A DNA stretch of 64,000 nt from Thiomargarita sp. (GTDB taxonomy: Bacteria > Pseudomonadota > Gammaproteobacteria > Beggiatoales > Beggiatoaceae): NCBI GenBank assembly GCA_020721005.1, contig DYNP01000013.1, positions 41,465 to 105,464 of the forward strand, read 5' to 3'. A program made the translations under genes and the position numbers. Within the stretch, counting starts at the first letter, position 1, and each line of letters begins with the position of its first letter. Below, in pieces: positions 18,742 through 27,556 of this stretch. Under the pieces are notes generated by a model. The model saw nothing but the letters and a program-made list of their open reading frames with translations, had not been told where the DNA came from and ran no database searches.

Positions 18742-19272
18742 ATGTCTAAGTTAACGCAATGGCGACAAATTCGAACTCGCTGGTGGTTCCGATGGCCAGT
18801 CGATTTAACCGTAATGCTGGCTATCTTCTGGTTGGTTTCTGCCTGGCAAACCCGAGATCTGCTGCCCACCACTGGCCAAACTTTGGCCCCCGATTTTGAG
18901 TTACCTGCCTTGGACGGTCAAATTTACAGTCTGCCCAAATTACAAGCCAAAACCACCGTTTTATATTTTTTTGCCCCTTGGTGTACAGTTTGCAAATTAA
19001 GCATTGGGAATCTTCAGAAATTACGCCAATTTGTGACTGCCGAAGAATTGTCCATCGTAATTATTGCCCTCAATTGGCGTTCAGTTCAAGAAGTTCAAAC
19101 TTTTATTGCTGAACATGAATTGACAGTCCCAGTTCTATTGGGCACAGCTCATACGGCTGAGACCTATCATATCAAGGGATTCCCAACCTATTATGTCCTA
19201 AATCATACTGGGCATGTCATCGAACGTTCATTAGGTTACAGCACAGAACTGGGTCTAAGATGGCGCACTTGA
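18742..19272 (+). CDS. membrane-anchored thioredoxin-like protein (TlpA/redoxin type)
   Basis: 176 residues. One hydrophobic segment at about 20-36 (signal anchor), then a periplasmic AhpC-TSA/thioredoxin fold starting at PDFELPALDGQIYSLPKL. The active site is WCTVC in FFAPWCTVCKLS, followed by the cis-Pro region GFPTYYVLN. This is the organisation of TlpA/ScsD-like periplasmic disulfide reductases. It is probably cotranscribed with the Cys-repeat protein 27 bp downstream, a plausible client because that protein is rich in paired cysteines (inference). Confidence 0.88.
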   Translation: MSKLTQWRQIRTRWWFRWPVDLTVMLAIFWLVSAWQTRDLLPTTGQTLAPDFELPALDGQIYSLPKLQAKTTVLYFFAPWCTVCKLSIGNLQKLRQFVTAEELSIVIIALNWRSVQEVQTFIAEHELTVPVLLGTAHTAETYHIKGFPTYYVLNHTGHVIERSLGYSTELGLRWRT

Positions 19273-19299
19273 GCTCATCAACCGTTTCCAACCATTCCC

Positions 19300-19998
19300 A
19301 TGAGAACTCTTCTACTTAGCTTACTCCTGTTAAATTCCCAACTGTCACAGTCTCAAACTGTTACAGAGCCCACCGATCTGCCTAACTTATTGTACAGCAA
19401 TCCAATTTATCTCAATGGTTATGCAGAAGGTGTGGTGGCTGGCATGAACCAATGTCGTCGCTTTCCTGCTTCCTGTGGGCTGGATGGGCACGCAGATTTT
19501 TCTACCCTTCCCCTCACAGATGCCGAGGAGAATATCACTATTCAAGTGATCAATGGGTTAACCCATTGTCAACAGAATCCCAGTAGTTGTGGGATTACTG
19601 TAGATTATAATACTGACGGTTCAACGGAAACAGGCATTGAGCAGTGTCAAAGAGACCCAGTTTCTTGTGGGATTGAGACTCAAGGCAGCAAGCAAGAGGG
19701 AATAAGTCAATGTCGCTTGGATCCAATGTCTTGTGGAATCAATTTGGATCGCGACAGTTTGTTAGAGGAAGGGAAAAATATTTGTCGAATCAATCCATTA
19801 GAATGTGGAATTATTTCTACTTCCACACCTTTACATGGCCATTTTGATATTGAAACCGGTTGGTTGCATCTGCCTGCGGTGGATGTTTCCAACCTCATTG
19901 ATAAGGATGGGACGGTGACTTATACAGTCGGCATGCAACTTATTGTGGGTCGGGAACCCTTATCATTCTCGCTGGTGGAAGCGGTGCCAATAAAATAG
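19300..19998 (+). CDS. secreted protein with Cys-paired repeats
   Basis: 232 residues with a short signal peptide. Five repeats of the type G-x-x-x-C-x(6)-C-G (for example GIEQCQRDPVSCGI, GISQCRLDPMSCGI) occupy about residues 40-165, with the cysteines evenly spaced and likely disulfide-bonded in the periplasm or outside. A C-terminal beta-rich region (FDIETGWLHLPAVDV and onwards) follows without Cys. The family is not recognised. Its gene follows the redoxin gene by 27 bp, which may assist its disulfide chemistry. The stop codon TAG is the first part of the adjacent MITE-like element (TAGACC), so the element abuts or has reshaped the 3' end. Confidence 0.75.
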   Translation: MRTLLLSLLLLNSQLSQSQTVTEPTDLPNLLYSNPIYLNGYAEGVVAGMNQCRRFPASCGLDGHADFSTLPLTDAEENITIQVINGLTHCQQNPSSCGITVDYNTDGSTETGIEQCQRDPVSCGIETQGSKQEGISQCRLDPMSCGINLDRDSLLEEGKNICRINPLECGIISTSTPLHGHFDIETGWLHLPAVDVSNLIDKDGTVTYTVGMQLIVGREPLSFSLVEAVPIK

Positions 19999-20385
19999 AC
20001 CTTTTGTAAAAGTAAATGATGCGATAAAGATGAGATACGAAAAAATAAAAAGGAAATCCCCGTTGGAGTGGAGGCTTTAGCCGGTAGGTTGGAGCGGAGG
20101 CTTTAGCCGGTAGGTTGGAGTGGAGGCTTTAGCCGGTCAGCCGTAGGCATCCCCAAATTGCAAGGACCTACCGCTTGCCGGCTAAAGCCTCCACTCCAAG
20201 AACCCGCCGCTGACCGGCTAAAGCCTCCATTCCAAGAACCCGCCGCTGACCGGCTAAAGCCTCCACTCCAAGGGCCTACGGCTAGCCGGCTAAAGCCTCC
20301 ACTCCAACGCCTCCACTCCAACATATTTTAAATTGAGGAGCAACTCTCATTTTTTCATGATCGCATATTTTTGCAAGAGATCTAA
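19995..20385. mobile_element. MITE-like hairpin element B
   Basis: About 390 bp. The left end is a type 1 arm (ATAGACCTTTTGTAAAAGTA, GATGCGATAAAGATGAGATA). The middle has several GGAGTGGAGGCTTTAGCCGG cores, direct on the left and inverted on the right. The right end is a type 2 arm (TTGAGGAGCAACTCTC then TTGCAAGAGATCTAAT). No transposase is encoded, so mobility in trans is inferred from the dispersed copies and imperfect terminal inverted repeats. Confidence 0.75.
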
Positions 20386-20470
20386 TGAATATTTCCTTCA
20401 GATTTTACTCAGTTAAGGAACGAGATTAGAATTTGATGAACTGGATACGGTAATGTGGGATAATGAGGAA

Positions 20471-20503
20471 AGATCTGCCAGGTTTTTAAAACTTGGCAGA
20501 TCT
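20471..20503 (-). terminator. stem-loop downstream of the fdxA operon
   Basis: AGATCTGCCAGGTTTT / AAAACTTGGCAGATCT inverted repeat 20 bp after the stop codon of the last gene of the minus-strand operon. On the minus strand it is followed by TTTCC, a weak T run, so it is a possible terminator. Confidence 0.45.
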
Positions 20504-20523
20504 GCAAGCTTTAGGTTAATTGT

Positions 20524-20943
20524 TTAATTATCAGGCAGTTGGATATTGGTAACGACCAAAAATTCACACGTTACTGGATTGACCAGATGTTGGGAAGGTT
20601 GATCGGGATGACTTCTGTCCGAGGGATTGACAGTTTCCAATGTGACATAACCGTTGATGATCACAGTTTGATCAACAAATGGAGTAAATGCAATGGTTTT
20701 GTCCGAAGCAGGTTTTAATAAAGTTTCTTCTTCATCTTGTTGTAATACAAAGTAATCACTGCCCCCGGCACAATAACTGTCTACATTTTTAGCCCAAGTT
20801 TTTTTGAGCACAGTGCCAGTAAAAATTTTGGTTTCCGAAAACACTGTGGAAGACATCGTTTCACTTTGTTGTTGAGACATAGAGTCATCGGCCAAGCTGA
20901 GTGAACTTAACAATATTCCAAGTAAGCAGATGAGAAAGCGCAT
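20524..20943 (-). CDS. small secreted protein of unknown function
   Basis: 139 residues starting at the ATG at 20943, chosen because CTGGAG lies 8 nt upstream and it yields a signal peptide (MRFLICLLGILLSSLSLA); a longer in-frame extension upstream would overlap the preceding gene. The mature part is beta-rich (FTGTVLKKTWAKNVDSYCAGGSDYFVLQ, VDQTVIINGYV) and holds two Cys, suggesting a small OB/beta-barrel periplasmic protein. It is the last gene after fdxA and the AsmA-like gene. Function unknown. Confidence 0.7.
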   Translation of the reverse strand: MRFLICLLGILLSSLSLADDSMSQQQSETMSSTVFSETKIFTGTVLKKTWAKNVDSYCAGGSDYFVLQQDEEETLLKPASDKTIAFTPFVDQTVIINGYVTLETVNPSDRSHPDQPSQHLVNPVTCEFLVVTNIQLPDN

Positions 20944-20974
20944 GTTGGATCTCCAGTTTGTGGGTAAATGCAAT

Positions 20975-22996
20975 TTAATGTTCGACAATCGGCTCTTGGA
21001 CGTGAGAAATGCGTTGTAAACGTCGCCATAATTCTGCCCAATCGACTTGGGTATTGTAGCCAATAACGTCAATTTTAGGAAGTCCTTCTCCTCCCTTGAC
21101 AATATAATACCCTCCACGTGCAGAGCCCACTCCCCGCATTTCGCAAATGCCCTGGTATAAACGACATCCCCAGCCCAGTTTTTCATAAGAAAAATTTTCA
21201 AATATTTGTAAAATTTGGCGAGAAACTGCACCAATGGCATCACTGCCTCCCAAACTGGAGAGATTGTTGATGGCTCGTTGGCTGATTTGTCGAGGGAATC
21301 GACTGTGTTTGGGAGTGGAAAAGTAGGCGTCAAAAGCCACCGGACGCCAATTTATAAGTTGTAAGTCTCGCACATAACCTGACAGGTCTCCTCGAATTTC
21401 TCCAAATTCTGTAACTTGGGTCAGGGCTTCTAAATTGAGAGTCTCCACTTGTAAATCTGCAGTTAATTCAGGCACTTCTTCCCAAAGAATTTTCAAATTT
21501 TCCAAATTGACTTGTCCATCCCAAAGATTTAACTTGATCGGCTTTGATGCTGTGAGTTGAGAAGCCTGGTAACTTAATTCTGGCAGAATACCAGATAAAT
21601 TCCCATTCAATTTTGGTCCCCCCAAAATTTGTCCCAAAGCGGCTAAGGAAAGCGAAGTGAGACTGCCATTGGCCAGTTGCCAAGACCATTGACTGTGTCC
21701 CAACTCTTGGAGTTTTAGAGTTTGAATCTGGACTTCTCCTCCCAACAGAGATTGGCGCCAAGGTTGAAGCAGGTGCAATTGGCGAGCAAACCAATGGAAA
21801 TGCAGTTCACTGGGACCAAGTTGTAATTGTGGGTTGCCCAAATAACCATTTTTCCAGTACAGGTGGGAAGACAATGGATCTTGATAATCACTGTGCCATT
21901 GCAGTTGACCATTGAGATTTTGGAGACTTAAGGCCTGTTTTTCGTCAACAATATTGACTTGAGACAAATAACCTTTTACCTGTTGTTGATCGGGGGTCCA
22001 AGTCCAATATCCTTCCAATTGTCCAGAAATTTGATATTGACTGCCCAACCAAGAAGATAAATAAAGATCGTAAAAAGGTTTGAGCTGACCTTGGGTTAAA
22101 TGGAGATTAAGTTGTTGGATAAATTGGGATTTTTCCACTGTAATTTGAGTGGTCCCTTGCAGATTAAACAGGGAATCTTGAGCCAGTTGGAGAGAATAAA
22201 GTTGTAGGTTAGGGGATGTCCAAGCAAAACGAGTGGTCAATTGCAGTTTGGGTTGAGTTTGTAAGTTAAAATAAATGGGATCGGCGTAAACTTCACCTCC
22301 TTCCAAGGATATTTCAAGATCACCCTGCCATTGTTGAGACCATTGTTGAGCTTGCAAATTGAGTTCAAGATTGAGATTTTCACCAGCTTGATCGCCCAAG
22401 GCATTGCTATAACTGAGCATTTGTACCTGTCCAGCCAAGGTGACTTGAGTTATTCCCTTTTGACGTGAAATCTGCACATCCAAAGATGCTCGTCCCTTGA
22501 TTTGCCAAGGGGTGAAAAGGCGATAAAAGGGATTGAGGAGAGCATTTAGATCAATGTGACGCAGTTTTAGGTTAAATTCCCATTGATCAGGAGTCAATTG
22601 AAGAGAAGTGGTGGCTTCTCCATCTGCAAAAGAAGTAGAATGTCCTTGAATTTGTTGTTGAGCAGGTTGATAATTCAGGGACAGGGACCAAGATTGTTTG
22701 AACAGAGTTGATTTGATTTGTAATGTTGCCTGTTCACAGGAGAAACCTTGGGAATCAGGTTGCACTTGTTGGCAATGCAGATGAATGGTTTGTAGAGGAA
22801 TGTCAAACAGTCTCAATTCATCCATATGGAGATCCAGCGTCCAGTGAGACCTGTCTAAATGATTGATTGTCAACAATAATCCCTTAATTTGCCAATTTTG
22901 ACCACTGAGCAATTTAAATTGTGCTTGGATGGCACTCAGTGCATGTGCAGGGGAACTTAAAATATATCCCAAACATAACCACCACCAAAATTTCAT
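20975..22996 (-). CDS. AsmA/YdbH-like large periplasmic protein
   Basis: 673 residues from the ATG at 22996, chosen because the product then begins with a signal sequence (MKFWWWLCLGYILSSPAHA). The protein is long, Gln- and Leu-rich and made of alternating beta strands with short turns, as in AsmA/TamB/YdbH proteins, which form hydrophobic grooves that move lipids between membranes. A typical C-terminal stretch is present: ISQRAINNLSSLGG, FSYEKLGWGCRLYQGICEM and IVKGGEGLPKIDVIGYN. It starts 20 bp after fdxA. The exact subfamily is uncertain. Confidence 0.75.
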   Translation of the reverse strand: MKFWWWLCLGYILSSPAHALSAIQAQFKLLSGQNWQIKGLLLTINHLDRSHWTLDLHMDELRLFDIPLQTIHLHCQQVQPDSQGFSCEQATLQIKSTLFKQSWSLSLNYQPAQQQIQGHSTSFADGEATTSLQLTPDQWEFNLKLRHIDLNALLNPFYRLFTPWQIKGRASLDVQISRQKGITQVTLAGQVQMLSYSNALGDQAGENLNLELNLQAQQWSQQWQGDLEISLEGGEVYADPIYFNLQTQPKLQLTTRFAWTSPNLQLYSLQLAQDSLFNLQGTTQITVEKSQFIQQLNLHLTQGQLKPFYDLYLSSWLGSQYQISGQLEGYWTWTPDQQQVKGYLSQVNIVDEKQALSLQNLNGQLQWHSDYQDPLSSHLYWKNGYLGNPQLQLGPSELHFHWFARQLHLLQPWRQSLLGGEVQIQTLKLQELGHSQWSWQLANGSLTSLSLAALGQILGGPKLNGNLSGILPELSYQASQLTASKPIKLNLWDGQVNLENLKILWEEVPELTADLQVETLNLEALTQVTEFGEIRGDLSGYVRDLQLINWRPVAFDAYFSTPKHSRFPRQISQRAINNLSSLGGSDAIGAVSRQILQIFENFSYEKLGWGCRLYQGICEMRGVGSARGGYYIVKGGEGLPKIDVIGYNTQVDWAELWRRLQRISHVQEPIVEH

Positions 22997-23016
22997 AATG
23001 ACATGAGTGTAGGGAA

Positions 23017-23340
23017 TCAGCGTTCCAAATATTGTAATTTGTTGGCAACCCCATTCCAAGTTTCAGCTTCTGCAGAAGGTTCCTTGCGTTCCGTGATCAA
23101 GGGCCATTCCTTAGCCAATTGCGCATTTAACTCTATAAAATGTTGTAATTCTAAAGGTAAATCTTCCTCTGAAAAAATGGCCTTGGCTGGGCATTCTGCC
23201 ACGCAAAGGGTGCAATCGATACATTCTTCCGGGTCAATGACAAGAAAATTGGGACCTTCATGAAAACAACTGACGGGACAAATTTCCACGCAATCAGTAT
23301 ATTTGCAACGAATACAGTTTTCAGTTACCACAAAAGCCAT
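23017..23340 (-). CDS. fdxA: 7Fe ferredoxin FdxA
   Basis: 107 residues. N-terminal [18 protein letters not shown] binds the [3Fe-4S] and contributes to the [4Fe-4S] cluster; [16 protein letters not shown] is the second motif. The C-terminal extension (about 60-107) is typical of Azotobacter-type FdxA. A small soluble electron carrier. GGAG lies 9 nt before the ATG. First gene of the operon with the AsmA-like gene and the small secreted protein, a pairing whose meaning is unclear. Confidence 0.95.
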   Translation of the reverse strand: MAFVVTENCIRCKYTDCVEICPVSCFHEGPNFLVIDPEECIDCTLCVAECPAKAIFSEEDLPLELQHFIELNAQLAKEWPLITERKEPSAEAETWNGVANKLQYLER

Positions 23341-23760
23341 TTGAAATTACTCCAATGCAATAAAAATGAATTGATTATTAAAGTTAGGGGAATTTGAGGG
23401 AGATTAACACACAGTTAAATTGATTGTTCAGAATTGGCTGCCATTTCAATACGATTCTGGACGTATCGATGAAAGGGGTCTGTCGCTATTTTAAAAAAAA
23501 TCCATTATACTAGGCTTGCTTTTTCTTTAAAAGGATGGATTTTTCGCGTAAATTCCTTGATGAGAGGAACGTTAATTTGAAAACCTTCAATAATTTAGAC
23601 CTCCACTCTGAGATACTTGCTCGATTATCCTTCCAAAAAATAACAATAGAGCCTTAATTTGGCGTATCTCTCCCTAAGCATTCGGATGATTGTATCCGTT
23701 CAATTTAGGTACGATTCTTGCCTAAAATTATATCATGACCAGACGAATTGAGCCTACCTT
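23341..23760. other. 420-bp divergent intergenic region
   Basis: A/T-rich region between fdxA (minus) and the 179-residue protein (plus). It must hold both promoters. I see no convincing paired -35/-10 set, no repeat of the families found elsewhere and no ORF worth calling. Confidence 0.4.
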
Positions 23761-24300
23761 ATGTTTAAAGCACTTGTTAGAGTTTTTATTCTGTTTACCC
23801 TACTTTTGGGTAATATGGCCTTATTTACTTGGTGTGTCAACAGTTTAGATTTGGGTGGCAGAGAAAAAAATTTGATTAACTCGGTACAAGCTGAACAATC
23901 TATCTTAGACACTCAGTCTCGGCCAGTTTCCCCAACTCCCCAATCTATGATGGCGCATTCTTTACCTTTGCGATCAGCCACAACCCCGCTTAGAGTGAAA
24001 TCTCATCATCGGTTAGCCCTGCATTTTCAATCTGGCCGTTTGCAAATCGAGCCGCAGGAGCAAATAACTCTGGAAGAGAAATTGCGTAAATTGGACATTG
24101 GTCCTTCCCACACTATTATCATTTTGGTGGGACCGGTATTTTCTGAGAATAACATACTGTCTCCCCAAAAAGCAAAGTTGCGAGCCCAAAGTGTGGCCAG
24201 AATAGTTTACCCTTACACTCCTACGGTCAAAATGCTGTATCGTCCCCAACTGGAAGAAGGCCTGGTAGTAGTAGAATTTTTTCAATCTGGTCCCAAATAA
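23761..24300 (+). CDS. membrane-anchored protein with OmpA-like C-terminal segment
   Basis: 179 residues. One N-terminal transmembrane helix (about 7-25), a linker of about 60 residues, and a C-terminal domain with FQSGRLQIEPQEQITLEEKL, HTIIILVGPVF and LSPQKAKLRAQSVARIVY, which follows the layout of an OmpA/MotB-type peptidoglycan-associated fold (strand, helix, strand, NxxLSxxRA-like helix) but lacks the canonical Asp and Arg positions. It may be a degenerate or divergent member. Monocistronic or cotranscribed with the SH3 protein 70 bp downstream. Confidence 0.6.
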   Translation: MFKALVRVFILFTLLLGNMALFTWCVNSLDLGGREKNLINSVQAEQSILDTQSRPVSPTPQSMMAHSLPLRSATTPLRVKSHHRLALHFQSGRLQIEPQEQITLEEKLRKLDIGPSHTIIILVGPVFSENNILSPQKAKLRAQSVARIVYPYTPTVKMLYRPQLEEGLVVVEFFQSGPK

Positions 24301-24370
24301 AAACAAGGGTTTACACTGTTAAATCCTCTGTAAAAACCTATCCGCTCTTTTCATAGTATGAGGTATCAAC

Positions 24371-25015
24371 ATGTTTCGAACAGGATTCATTGCTTTATTG
24401 TTCACCATCACCGCAATTACAAACCAAGCCGTGGCTGCCCAAAGTTGTGGTGTTGTCACCACCGAAAAAACACCCTTGAACATTCGAGTCGCACCCAATC
24501 GCGGTGCCAAAGTCGTCGCCACTGCAGTTAAAGGCTCCGCAATGGTCTATGCTGATGCAGGTCCGGGATGGTACTATGTTATCCTAAATGACGGCAAAAC
24601 AGGCTATGCCAGCAGAGACTTTATAACCGACATCAACAATGTTTCTGGTAAATGCGGACTTGTAAACACCCAAAGCGGCAGTTTAAATGTTCGAGAAGGC
24701 ATGAGCCCTCAATCTAAAGTGATCGTCGAAGTGCCAAAAGGTGCCATGCTACGCGTCCTTGACCCTGAAGGTGAAGAAGGAGAATGGCTGAAAGTACAAT
24801 TGAATAACGGGAAATTGGGTTATGTCAGTGGGAAATTTATTCTCTTAATGCAGGGAGCAACATTTAACTCAAAACAAAGTACAGATGCTCCAGGAGTAAT
24901 TACACCTAGTTCAGCCAGAACGACATCTACTTCAAGTGGCTCAAATTGCCATTGGGTTGGAGGATATACCAGAAAAAATGGAACTCCGGTAAGTGGGTAT
25001 CAGAGATGTCGCTAG
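24371..25015 (+). CDS. secreted protein with two SH3 domains
   Basis: 214 residues with a signal peptide cleaved after VAA (about residue 23). Two bacterial SH3 domains follow, the first with LNIRVAPNRGAKVVATAVKG and GWYYVILNDGKTGYASRDFI, the second with LNVREGMSPQSKVIVEVPKG and EWLKVQLNNGKLGYVSGKFI. Such domains commonly bind peptidoglycan. A Ser/Thr-rich linker leads to a short C-terminal tail with two Cys (CHWVGGYTRKNGTPVSGYQR). No catalytic domain is present, so it is probably a wall-binding accessory. Confidence 0.85.
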   Translation: MFRTGFIALLFTITAITNQAVAAQSCGVVTTEKTPLNIRVAPNRGAKVVATAVKGSAMVYADAGPGWYYVILNDGKTGYASRDFITDINNVSGKCGLVNTQSGSLNVREGMSPQSKVIVEVPKGAMLRVLDPEGEEGEWLKVQLNNGKLGYVSGKFILLMQGATFNSKQSTDAPGVITPSSARTTSTSSGSNCHWVGGYTRKNGTPVSGYQRCR

Positions 25016-25032
25016 TAATATAGTTCGTAGTG

Positions 25033-25068
25033 CGTAGGATGTGCTGAGCGTTTTTTGCGAAGCGCATC
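25033..25068 (-). repeat. dispersed repeat R2, copy 2
   Basis: Inverted, essentially identical copy of the 36-bp sequence at 7918-7953, placed 17 bp after the SH3 gene. Confidence 0.7.
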
Positions 25069-25080
25069 TGTCGCGTTAAA

Positions 25081-25375
25081 TGAGAATTGCGCCTCAGTTA
25101 AGATACGCCGGAGTCGAGGCTTTAGCCGGTCAGCCGTAGGCATCACCCCACATACACAAATGGCAAGGGCCGACTGCTAGCCGGCTAAAGCCTCCACTCC
25201 AACCTACCAGCTAAAGCCTCTACTCCAACCTACCAGCTAAAGCCTCCACTCCAACCTACCGGCTAAAGCCTCTACTCCAACGTATCTTCTAGAGCCTCCA
25301 GCCTAACGGGGATTTTCCTTTTATTTTTTCCTATCTCATCTTTATCACATCATTTACTTTTGCAAGAGGTCTAAT
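25081..25375. mobile_element. MITE-like hairpin element C
   Basis: Left end is a partial type 2 arm (TGAGAATTGCGCCTCAGTTA). The centre has the GGAG..AGGCTTTAGCCGG / CCGGCTAAAGCCTCCACTCC hairpin followed by four tandem variants of CTAAAGCCTC(C/T)ACTCCAACC. The right end is a complete type 1 arm ending CTTTTGCAAGAGGTCTAAT. It is thus in the opposite orientation to element B. Confidence 0.75.
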
Positions 25376-25381
25376 AAAACC

Positions 25382-25419
25382 GATGCGCTTCACAAAAAAT
25401 GCTCAGCACATCTCCTACA
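25382..25419 (+). repeat. dispersed repeat R2, copy 3
   Basis: GATGCGCTTCACAAAAAATG... CTCAGCACATCTCCTAC, a diverged copy of R2 directly after element C. Confidence 0.6.
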
Positions 25420-25479
25420 CACCCATCATTCATACGCGGTCTACATGGGCTCTTTTTATGGTTCGTTAATCATACCAAT

Positions 25480-26685
25480 CTAAAAATTAATCTTGTTCAC
25501 ACTGGTGATGGCCAGGATAATACCAATAATGATCACTCCAATAACCCCTCCAATGATCAAAATGGCCAACGGCTCAATCAGCAACAAAAACCGTTTCATC
25601 CGCACACGACCACTTTCCTCCAACAATTTTGCCAGAGAATTCAACATCTTCGGCAATTGACCCGCTTGTTCCCCAGCTCGAATCAAATTGTGGCCAGTAT
25701 GATTTAAAGCATCATGATCCTGTAAAGCCTGAGACAAATGAGCCCCCGCTCGAACCGCCTTACTCACCTGGCTTAAACGAGCCCGCAAACTGGAAGCTTG
25801 TACACAATGCTCAGCCAATTCCAATGCTCGTAACAGCGGCACTCGATTTTCTAATAAAGTGCCCATCATCGCCGACCAACGAGCCGTTTCTGCTTCCAAT
25901 AACCAACTCCCCAACAAGGGCAAACGCAAAAAGACATCTTTTGCTTTGGCTCTCAACAACGGTTGTTGGGCAATGTAAGCCAGTATCACAATCACCCCCA
26001 CCGCAAAACTGGCAATCAATTCAATATGTTGGTTTAAAAAAACCCCGGTATTTAAAACCCATTGAGCCATCAAGGGAATCTCTGCCGATTGATTTTGTTG
26101 TAACAAATTGGCAAAACGAGGCACCACCCACACAAAGATCAACGTGATAGCCACTATTCCAGAAATCACTAAAATAGTCGGATATATCAGGGCGTTGCGA
26201 AAATCACTCTGAATTTTGGCCTCATATTCCATTTGACTCACCCCATCTCGCAGAGCTGTCGCCACTTTGCCGGTCAATTCCCCAGCTTCCACCAATTGCA
26301 AAAAATAACTGGGCAATGCAAAAGTAGTTTTTTGCAAAGTTTTAGAAAAAGCAATGCCTTGGCGCAATTCCAAAGCCATGGCCGCAAAACTTTGAGTAAT
26401 GGGGGCAGGATGGGAAGATTGCGCCAAGGATTCAATGGCATTGATCAAGGAAACTTCTGATTCTAATAAAGTTGCCAATTCATGCAAGGCCACAAAAATA
26501 TCACGCTGGGCAACGCGGCCACGGGCCACTTTACGGGCATTCATTGCAGCGCCCACTGGTCTTAAATTAACTGTGGTTAAGCCCCGTTTTTGCAATTGCC
26601 TGGCCGCTTCTCGTTCCGTATCAGCAGTTAAAATCCCACTGATCTCTTGTCCTTGAGCATCAATGGCAATATATTGGTAACGCAT
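25480..26685 (-). CDS. type II secretion / type IV pilus inner-membrane protein (GspF/PilC family)
   Basis: 401 residues from the ATG at 26685 (a TTG three codons upstream is the alternative). Two T2SSF domains (about 70-190 and 270-395), each starting with a helix-rich cytoplasmic part and ending in transmembrane helices (about 165-190, 218-240, 370-395). Motifs: LATLLESEVSLINAIESLA, EAGELTGKVATAL, MMGTLLENRVPLLRALELA, GEQAGQLPKMLNSLA. It could serve as GspF in a type II secretion system or as a pilus platform. No gspE/pilB neighbour is present, although an ExeA homologue occurs at 49589. Confidence 0.88.
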   Translation of the reverse strand: MRYQYIAIDAQGQEISGILTADTEREAARQLQKRGLTTVNLRPVGAAMNARKVARGRVAQRDIFVALHELATLLESEVSLINAIESLAQSSHPAPITQSFAAMALELRQGIAFSKTLQKTTFALPSYFLQLVEAGELTGKVATALRDGVSQMEYEAKIQSDFRNALIYPTILVISGIVAITLIFVWVVPRFANLLQQNQSAEIPLMAQWVLNTGVFLNQHIELIASFAVGVIVILAYIAQQPLLRAKAKDVFLRLPLLGSWLLEAETARWSAMMGTLLENRVPLLRALELAEHCVQASSLRARLSQVSKAVRAGAHLSQALQDHDALNHTGHNLIRAGEQAGQLPKMLNSLAKLLEESGRVRMKRFLLLIEPLAILIIGGVIGVIIIGIILAITSVNKINF

Positions 26686-26812
26686 ATTTTTCAAAACTCA
26701 TCAATTTGTTTCTCAACAAGAAGCAAAACTGGGACGATGGGAAAAGTCCAGTTTTTCAATTGCACTGTAAAGATCAAAGAAATTGTGAAAATTATCCTTT
26801 ATAATCCGTAAA

Positions 26813-27556
26813 TTATCCTGTCTCAAGAGCAATCCATTGTTCCAATAAACGGCGTATTTTTTCAATTCCCTCATGCAAAGTTTCTCTGATCTCAGCAAGG
26901 GAAATTTCTGCCGATCCACGACCTGCAGCATAATTGGCAACCACTGCACAACTGGCATAGCACAGTCCCAATTCTTTAGCCAAAGCTGCTTCTGGCATGC
27001 CTGTCATACCCACAATATCACAGCCATCCCGTTCCAACCGATTGATTTCAGCCGCAGTTTCCAAACGGGGACCTTGAGTGGCTGCATAGGTCCCTTGGGT
27101 ATGAATTGGCAGCATGAGTTGTTGAGCGGCTCGACTCAATTGCTGCCTTAAACTTTCACAATAAGGGTGACTAAAATCAATGTGAGTCACTTCAGACAGT
27201 CCCTCGGCAAAAAAAGTGTGTTCCCTTCCGTATGTATAATCAATCAACTGATGGGGAATTACCAAGTCTTTGGGGTGCATGTCAGGATGAATGCTGCCCA
27301 CAGCGGCAATGGCAATGATTTGTTGCACATGCAATTCCTTTAAACTCCAAAGGTTGGCGCGATAATTAATTTTGTGAGGGGGAATGGTGTGGCCTGCCCC
27401 ATGTCGAGCCAAAAACAGCAGTTCTTGACCACAATAACGTCCATGAATAATTGGGCTGGAGGTTTCTCCAAATGGGGTGTTCATTTTACGTTTGTGGATA
27501 ATTTCCAAACCCACCAAGTCAGTGAGGCCAGTCCCACCAATAATAGCTGTAGTCAT
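26813..27556 (-). CDS. S-methyl-5'-thioinosine phosphorylase-type purine phosphorylase
   Basis: 247 residues of the PNP/MTAP family. N-terminal IIGGTGL, phosphate-binding RHGAGHTIPPHKINYRAN, and substrate region GTYAATQGPRLETAAEI with MTGMPEAALAKELGLCYA. The length and the pairing with an hpt-like gene match the Pseudomonas-type MTIP, which cleaves methylthioinosine in methylthioadenosine salvage; MTAP activity cannot be excluded by eye. The start overlaps the hpt-like stop by 4 bp, so the two are translationally coupled. Confidence 0.88.
   Translation of the reverse strand: MTTAIIGGTGLTDLVGLEIIHKRKMNTPFGETSSPIIHGRYCGQELLFLARHGAGHTIPPHKINYRANLWSLKELHVQQIIAIAAVGSIHPDMHPKDLVIPHQLIDYTYGREHTFFAEGLSEVTHIDFSHPYCESLRQQLSRAAQQLMLPIHTQGTYAATQGPRLETAAEINRLERDGCDIVGMTGMPEAALAKELGLCYASCAVVANYAAGRGSAEISLAEIRETLHEGIEKIRRLLEQWIALETG

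Noticed and set aside
20103..20324. 73-codon ORF with repeated GGFSRSA residues, and a similar 74-codon ORF at 54264-54488
   Set aside because: Both translate the GGAGTGG hairpin repeat of the MITE-like elements.
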